Below, one piece after another: positions 12,918 through 18,407 of a DNA stretch of 18,407 nt. The notes beneath the pieces are model-generated. The model was not told where the DNA came from, made no database searches, and saw only the letters and a program-made list of their open reading frames with translations. The translations under genes and the position numbers were made by a program. Positions within the stretch are counted from its first letter, which is position 1. Each line of letters starts with the position of its first letter. The stretch comes from Ruminococcaceae bacterium UBA5406. GTDB taxonomy: Bacteria; Bacillota; Clostridia; Oscillospirales; Acutalibacteraceae. The stretch lies in NCBI GenBank assembly GCA_002407675.1, contig DHNW01000031.1:7372-25778 (forward strand), given 5' to 3'.

Positions 12918-15900
12918 TCATCGGGCCAACTCATGTTTTGGTTTTCTGCCTGTTCCGCAGACGCAGGGCGTTTTCAGGCCCTCCAGCACGGAGGGCCTTT
13001 CGCTTTTTTCCAGAACTTCCGACGCCTGCCGCTGGGCGGGGGCGCGGCTGTCGATGTCCAGCAGGGCGTTCAGCTCCGCGAGGCGGGCGCTCTTTTGCGC
13101 AAGCTCCGCTTCCTGCGGGAACGACTTGCCAATTTCGGCCTTTGCCGCATCCATTTGCGAATGAAGATTATCAAGCTGGGCGTGAACATTTTGCAACCGT
13201 TTGGGCATATCGGAAAGGGCGTTGTCGATACGGATCAGATTGCTGCGCGCGTCCTTGCCCAGCGTGACACGGTGGGTCATCTGACCTTTGAGGGTAAGTA
13301 CGAACTCGGTGCCGAACCCCTCCACGGACAGCGACATGATAAAGCCCCTATAACTGCCGATTTCCATCGGTTCCAATCCTTTGACTTCTTTGCAGGCTTC
13401 GAGAATAGCGGCACCGGCGTTGTCCTTATCGGTCAGGGAATCGCCCCGCACCACCATTCCGGCAAACCCGTCCTTCGGATGCGGGTGTGCTTCCAGCGTC
13501 GCCATATCCGTTTCCAGACTTTTGATGAAACCTTTGTTGCGCTCCATTTCCTCCGGGAAATATTTGAGAAGGTTATCTTCTAGCCGGAATTGCTGACTCT
13601 GGTGGTTGGCTTTCATGAGTTTCAGCTTGGCCACATCCATGTCGAGGTCCATCTTTTCCTTGATCCGCTCGTCCCCGGCGCACAGGGCCTTGATCTCCGC
13701 ATAAGAGAGCGCCGTTTCGTCGATGTCCTCGCAGGAGCGCACCGGCGATTTGGAAGTCATGATCTGCGAAATGAATTTCTGCTTATTTTCCACAGTTTGC
13801 CAGAGGTACGAATCGAATGTCCCTTCGGTGACGTAACGGAAAATATGCCCTTCGGGGTTGGTATTGTACTGCCGGATGATACGCCCGGACCGCTGTTCCA
13901 AATCTCCCGGCCTCCATGGGCAGTCCAGATCGTGGGAGGCAATCAAAAGATCCTGCACGTTCATCCCGGCCCCCATCTTGGCAGTGCTGCCCATCAGGAC
14001 GCGCACCTGTCCGGTGCGCACCTTGGCAAACAGTTCCTTTTTCTTGATTTCGGTATCGGCGTCATGAATGAACGCGATTTCACTGGCGGGAACGCCCCGC
14101 GCGATGAGCTTATCCCGGATGTCCGAGTAGACGCTGAACGATTCCGGCTTGGCGTCCTGCAATGCGTGAAGCTCCGTGCCGCCCGCCAGCTTCCCACAGG
14201 CCCGGACCGCCCGGTTTTCCTTCGCGGCGGCGCGGGCCTTTGGGGTGGAAATGTCGCAGAAAACAAGCTGGGTCAGCTTTTTGTCCTGCCCGTCGTGCCA
14301 GAAGCGAAAAACGTTATTGACGCACATATTGACCTTACTGCCGGGATTGTCGGGGAGCATCGGATTGATGACACGCTGATCGAGGCCGAGCTTGCGCCCG
14401 TCCGACGTTATCTTGAGCATGTTGTCCACGGTCGGATCGACGGAACCGGAATGGACGGCGGCGGCGCGTTCCGAGAGTTTTTTCACCATTTCCTTCTGGA
14501 TTTCCGAGGGCTGCGCGACTTCGTTGTGGTAAACGGCTTTCGGTGTTGGAAGGTTGAGCTGGTCGGCGGTCTTGATGTCCGCCGCTTCCTTGAACAGCTG
14601 CATCAGCTCCGGCAGATTGTAGAACCGGGCGAAGCGCGTCCGCGCCCGGTAGCCGGTCCCCTCCGGGGCCAGTTCGATGGCCGTTACGGTTTCTCCGAAC
14701 GTCGAAGCCCAGCAGTCGAAATGGACGAGGTTCCGCTCTTTCAGAGTTTCGTATTGAAGATAGCGCATCATCGTGTACAATTCCGTCATTGAATTGCTGA
14801 CCGGCGTCCCGGTGGCGAACACGACGCCCCGGCTGTGCGTGATTTCGTCGAGATACCGGCATTTCAGAAACATGTCGCTGGACTTCTGCGCGTCGGTGGT
14901 GGAGAGGCCCGCCACGTTACGCATCTTCGTGTAAAGAAACAGATTTTTGTAATTGTGAGCTTCGTCCACAAACAGACGGTCCACGCCGAGCTGTTCAAAG
15001 GTGACGACATCATCCTTACGGGAGTTGTCGTTGAGCCGTTTCAGGCGCGCTTCCAGTCCCTTTTTGGTGCGTTCCAACTGCTTGATGGTAAACTGCTCTG
15101 CGCCACTGTCTTTGAGTTCTTCCAGCCCGTTTTCAATCTCCCAGATCTGTTCCTGAATCAGCCTTTTTTGGCGTCCCAGAGAGACAGGGATTTTCTCAAA
15201 CTGCGAGTGCCCCATGATGATCGCGTCGTAGTCGCCGGTGGCGATGCGGGCGCAGAATTTTTTGCGGTTGCGTTTTTCAAAATCCTTTCGGGTGGTGACA
15301 AGGATATTTGCGGAAGGGTACAGCCGCAGAAACTCGGAAGCCCACTGCTCCGTCAGGTGATTCGGAACGGCGAACAGGGATTTTTGGCATAAACCAAGCC
15401 GATTGCCCTCCATTGCGGCCGCGATCATTTCATAGGTTTTGCCCGCGCCCACGACATGCGCCAGCAGGGTGTTGCCGCCGTAAAGCTGGTGCGCCACGGC
15501 GTTTAATTGATGCTCCCGTAGCTTGATTTCGGGGTTCATACCGGGGAATACAAGATGCCGCCCGTCGTATTCACGCGGGCGGCTGGAATTGAACAGCTCG
15601 TTGTATTTTTTCGTCAGGGTGCGGCGTCGGTCAGGGGCTTTCCAGATCCAGTCATGAAAAGCGTCCTTAATGGCCTGCTGCTTCTGCTGGGCGAGGGTGG
15701 TTTCCTTGGAGTTGAGGACACGGCGCTCCTTGCCGTCCGGGTCGGTTACGGTATCGTAGATCCGCGTGTCCCGGAGATTGAGCGTATCCTCCAGAATCCG
15801 ATAGGCGTTGGCCTGGTCGGTACCGTAGGTGACGTAAGCCGCCACGTTGTTGTACCCGACGCTGCTTTTATTGGAAACAGACCATTCTGCCGTAAACGAG

Positions 15901-18407
15901 GAATAGTTTACCCGGATGCCGTCGCGCACACCGGACGGCGGGTTCAAGAGTTCCTCCATGAACTGCTGGATGTACCCCTTGTCAATCCACGTCGCGCCGA
16001 GGCGCACCTCGATTTCGGAGGCGTCGAGGTCCTTCGGCTGGGCGGCTTCCAACGCCTCGATGTTGGGGGCGATTTTCTCCGCGAGATCGGGCCGCATTTC
16101 CGCGAGAGCTTTCGCCAGCCGCAGCTTGCGGCGCACGTTGCCGGAAAGGTATTCGTCGGCGGTGACGAACGGGATTTTCTCTAGATTGTAAAAGGCTTTG
16201 GGGACGCTCGCCGGGTCCTGCTCGCCCAAATTGCGGAAGATGACGCCGCGCAGCTCGTCGGCCAGCGCCTCCGACGTTTTGCCGGTAAGGGAGGCCATGT
16301 AATCCATGTCCACCCGCGCCTTTTCCGCGATGGAGAGCGAAAGAGCTTCCGACGCGGTGTCCACGGAAGTGACAATTTTTCGCTGCCGGATGGTGCGCTT
16401 GGTAAACATGTCGGCTTTGCGCTCCAGCTTGCCGTCCTCGTCGATCACTTCCAGTGAGCAGAGCAGATAGTACGAAGAATCCTCCGCAAACGCAAGGCTG
16501 TTGCCGCGCGAGTTGATAAGACCGTATTTTGCTGAAAAAGCGTCATAGAGTTGGTTCAATTCCGTTTGTGTGTTTTTTATTTCAACGTCGGAAGCCGATC
16601 CGTCGAGCTGTTGGCTGATAAGCTTCTGCACACAGTCCCGCAGCTCGACCATGCCCATGACGCGGGCTTTGGCGGTTTCGTTCAGCTCCGGCCGCACCAT
16701 GCGGGAATTTTCCCGGTAGTACACCTTGCCGTCCACAACCGTATAGGAATAGTTTTTTACGTCGGGGTCTGCCGGGATGGAATCGTCGATTTCCTCATTC
16801 TCACCGAGATCCGGCAGCTCCGCTTCCGCAATCTGCCCCTGAAGGTGGGAAACCGCCTCATGGAGCTGTTTGGCAAGATCGGCGTCGGGGAATGGTTCGC
16901 ACGTTGTTTCCTTTTTATCGCCGTGCATTTTATCGTCCCATTTGACGGTCCCCAGCACCATTTCGGGATGACCGACAAAATAGCTGTTGACGGGAATTCC
17001 GTCCCCGGTCTGGCCGAGATGCACCCAATCCGGTTCGATGACGATGGGGCGGTCGCGCTTTTGGAGAAAAAGGATGTCGGTGGTGACTTCCGTTCCGGCG
17101 TTGGCCTTGAAAGCGTTGCTGGGAAGCCGGACAGCCCCCAGCAGCTCCGCGCGCTGGGCGATGTACTTCCGCACCTCCGGGAACTGTTTGTCCATCGTGT
17201 AGCGGCTGGTGACAAACGCGATCACGCCGCCCGGACGCACCTGATCGAGCGTTTTGGCGAAAAAATAATCGTGAATGGGAAAACCGAGCTTGTCGTAAGC
17301 CCGGTCGGAAACCTTGTAGCTGCCGAACGGCACGTTGCCCACGGCCAAATCGAAAAAGTCGCGCCGGTCGGTGGTTTCAAAGCCCGCCACGGTAATGTTG
17401 GCATTTGGATAAAGCTGTTTGGCGATCCGGCCCGTGATGCTGTCCAACTCAACGCCGTAGAGCCGGGACGCCGCCATGCTTTCCGGCAGCAGGCCGAAAA
17501 AGTTTCCAACGCCGCAGGCCGGTTCCAGAATGTTTCCGGTTTGAAAGCCGAGATTTTTCACGGCCTCATAGATGGCCTTGATAACGGTGGGGCTGGTGTA
17601 GTGGGCGTTCAGGGTGGAGGCCCGCGCCATTTCGTATTCTTCGGAGGTCAGCGCGCCGACCAGCTCCACGTATTCTTTTGACCATGCGGCGTTGTCCGGG
17701 TCGAACGCCTGCGGGATGCCGCCCCAGCCGACATAGCGGGAGAGTGTTTCCTGTTCCTCCGGCGTCGCCGTGCGGCCCTCGGCCTCGATCTGTTTCAGGG
17801 TGCGGATGGCCGCGATATTAAAGCTGTACTTGGTTTTCGCGCCGCCCTCGCCCAAATGATCGTCGGTGATGAGGAAGTTCCCAGCGGCGGGCTGCTCCGG
17901 CGCGATGTGATCTTTTACGGTGACAATTTCTCCGGGGAGAGCCACGCCACTTTCTGGGCTTGTCTTGCCGGACGGCTGTGTAGCAGTTTCCGGCAACGTG
18001 ACTTCTGTCGAAGGATGAATATCATCCCGGTCCGCAGATTCCCGCAGAACCGGTTCATGGGAAAAGGCGTCCTGCTCCCGCTGATACAGGGCGCGGAGAA
18101 TTGGGGCGATTTCTTCCCATGAAGCGGTGCGCTTGCTGTTGAACTTGTCGTGAATATCGACCTCGAAACCCGTGGTGGTGGCAAAGAAATCCGCCGTCTC
18201 GCCGGTGGTCAGTTCCATCGTATCGGAAGCCCCGGCGTAGGTATCGGAAAGGCGCTGGGCCACGCGGGTGTTGCCCTCGTTTTCGCGGAAATACCCCGCG
18301 ATATGTTCCTTGTCCCGCTGTTCCAGCAGGCCGGAAGTCAGGGCATCCCGCAGATCGGTGTCCGTGTGTTCCAAGTCCGCAGCCAGAAATTCCGTAATGG
18401 GACCGTT
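12918..18407 (-). CDS. Very large ICE DNA methylase-like/SNF2-helicase fusion protein, 5' end outside window
   Basis: The frame is open to the right edge, so at least 1,829 codons are visible. Order from the N-terminal side: an uncharacterised segment; a gamma-class N6-adenine methyltransferase fold with SAM motif EPACGVGNFFG (near 17493-17525) and NVPFGS in place of the usual NPPY/F (near 17310-17340); an SF2/SNF2 helicase with Walker A HVVGAGKTYEM (about 15427-15459), DEAH box FVDEAHNYKN (about 14950-14980) and FATGTPVSNS (about 14785-14825); and a C-terminal helicase half with MGSTAKMGAGMNVQDLL and LEQRSGRIIRQ (about 13880-14010). A coiled-coil tail ends the protein. This family is standard in Tn1549-like ICEs; a role in DNA processing or protection during transfer is inferred. 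Whether methylation is active is unclear because of the altered motif IV. Confidence 0.85.
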   Translation of the reverse strand, partial: NGPITEFLAADLEHTDTDLRDALTSGLLEQRDKEHIAGYFRENEGNTRVAQRLSDTYAGASDTMELTTGETADFFATTTGFEVDIHDKFNSKRTASWEEIAPILRALYQREQDAFSHEPVLRESADRDDIHPSTEVTLPETATQPSGKTSPESGVALPGEIVTVKDHIAPEQPAAGNFLITDDHLGEGGAKTKYSFNIAAIRTLKQIEAEGRTATPEEQETLSRYVGWGGIPQAFDPDNAAWSKEYVELVGALTSEEYEMARASTLNAHYTSPTVIKAIYEAVKNLGFQTGNILEPACGVGNFFGLLPESMAASRLYGVELDSITGRIAKQLYPNANITVAGFETTDRRDFFDLAVGNVPFGSYKVSDRAYDKLGFPIHDYFFAKTLDQVRPGGVIAFVTSRYTMDKQFPEVRKYIAQRAELLGAVRLPSNAFKANAGTEVTTDILFLQKRDRPIVIEPDWVHLGQTGDGIPVNSYFVGHPEMVLGTVKWDDKMHGDKKETTCEPFPDADLAKQLHEAVSHLQGQIAEAELPDLGENEEIDDSIPADPDVKNYSYTVVDGKVYYRENSRMVRPELNETAKARVMGMVELRDCVQKLISQQLDGSASDVEIKNTQTELNQLYDAFSAKYGLINSRGNSLAFAEDSSYYLLCSLEVIDEDGKLERKADMFTKRTIRQRKIVTSVDTASEALSLSIAEKARVDMDYMASLTGKTSEALADELRGVIFRNLGEQDPASVPKAFYNLEKIPFVTADEYLSGNVRRKLRLAKALAEMRPDLAEKIAPNIEALEAAQPKDLDASEIEVRLGATWIDKGYIQQFMEELLNPPSGVRDGIRVNYSSFTAEWSVSNKSSVGYNNVAAYVTYGTDQANAYRILEDTLNLRDTRIYDTVTDPDGKERRVLNSKETTLAQQKQQAIKDAFHDWIWKAPDRRRTLTKKYNELFNSSRPREYDGRHLVFPGMNPEIKLREHQLNAVAHQLYGGNTLLAHVVGAGKTYEMIAAAMEGNRLGLCQKSLFAVPNHLTEQWASEFLRLYPSANILVTTRKDFEKRNRKKFCARIATGDYDAIIMGHSQFEKIPVSLGRQKRLIQEQIWEIENGLEELKDSGAEQFTIKQLERTKKGLEARLKRLNDNSRKDDVVTFEQLGVDRLFVDEAHNYKNLFLYTKMRNVAGLSTTDAQKSSDMFLKCRYLDEITHSRGVVFATGTPVSNSMTELYTMMRYLQYETLKERNLVHFDCWASTFGETVTAIELAPEGTGYRARTRFARFYNLPELMQLFKEAADIKTADQLNLPTPKAVYHNEVAQPSEIQKEMVKKLSERAAAVHSGSVDPTVDNMLKITSDGRKLGLDQRVINPMLPDNPGSKVNMCVNNVFRFWHDGQDKKLTQLVFCDISTPKARAAAKENRAVRACGKLAGGTELHALQDAKPESFSVYSDIRDKLIARGVPASEIAFIHDADTEIKKKELFAKVRTGQVRVLMGSTAKMGAGMNVQDLLIASHDLDCPWRPGDLEQRSGRIIRQYNTNPEGHIFRYVTEGTFDSYLWQTVENKQKFISQIMTSKSPVRSCEDIDETALSYAEIKALCAGDERIKEKMDLDMDVAKLKLMKANHQSQQFRLEDNLLKYFPEEMERNKGFIKSLETDMATLEAHPHPKDGFAGMVVRGDSLTDKDNAGAAILEACKEVKGLEPMEIGSYRGFIMSLSVEGFGTEFVLTLKGQMTHRVTLGKDARSNLIRIDNALSDMPKRLQNVHAQLDNLHSQMDAAKAEIGKSFPQEAELAQKSARLAELNALLDIDSRAPAQRQASEVLEKSERPSVLEGLKTPCVCGTGRKPKHELAR

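Noticed and set aside
13590..14792. 400-codon plus-strand frame opposite the helicase gene
   Set aside because: It is an antisense frame of GC-rich coding sequence; the minus frame has all helicase motifs. The same applies to 12933-13583, 14835-15392, 15555-16184 and 16551-17681.
1..18407. CRISPR arrays, tRNA and rRNA genes, integrase
   Set aside because: No regularly spaced repeats, no tRNA or rRNA-like sequence and no tyrosine or serine recombinase motifs were seen, so ICE ends and attachment sites cannot be placed.

Overview
The window looks like a chromosomal segment of a strictly anaerobic clostridial Firmicute, probably Oscillospiraceae-like. The signs are strong GGAGG-type ribosome binding sites, an anaerobic hybrid-cluster protein, anaerobic sulfite reductase genes, and part of a Tn1549/CTn-type integrative conjugative element (ICE). 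Assignments are from reading protein and DNA motifs; nothing was searched.

Region 1 (1-6600, moderate GC) is a nitrosative/redox-stress style locus. On the minus strand it holds a DUF488 gene followed by the start of hcp (hybrid-cluster protein), which runs off the left edge. A GPH/MFS transporter is divergent from these. A damaged asr sulfite reductase operon follows: asrC is intact, but asrA and asrB are collapsed into one out-of-frame pseudogene. Divergent from it is a Cys-containing 171-aa protein. Then come a Crp/Fnr-family regulator, a pyridoxamine-5'-phosphate-oxidase-like flavoprotein and a TIGR04076-like protein. Four near-identical operators, GTTGCAAWYGCAAC, lie in these intergenic spaces. 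Two of them sit midway between divergent promoters whose -10 boxes lie 28.5-29.5 bp from the dyad centre. That geometry fits one dimer activating both directions at about -41.5. The other two overlap the -35 box of the regulator gene and of a duplicated copy of that promoter, now placed in front of the flavoprotein gene. The simplest reading is a small regulon run by the local Crp/Fnr (HcpR-like) protein.

Region 2 (about 6600-7455) holds no intact gene. It contains a possible C-terminal gene remnant, paired hairpins, a degraded IS110-family transposase and three strong hairpins. It separates the chromosomal locus from the mobile element.

Region 3 (about 7456-18407, mostly GC-rich) is part of a Tn1549-like ICE mobilisation and DNA-processing module, almost all on the minus strand: a very large methylase-like/SNF2-helicase protein (5' end outside the window), a DUF3849 protein, MobC, a CD1845-like membrane protein and a VirD2/MobP-type relaxase. 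A small conserved-looking gene runs in the opposite direction.

Between the CD1845 gene and the relaxase sits an AT-rich, oppositely oriented gene for a KAP-type P-loop NTPase with its own extended -10 promoter. Its 3' end runs antisense into the CD1845 gene with an abrupt base-composition change. It looks like recently acquired cargo and is the best candidate for an undescribed (defence or exclusion-like) function in this window.
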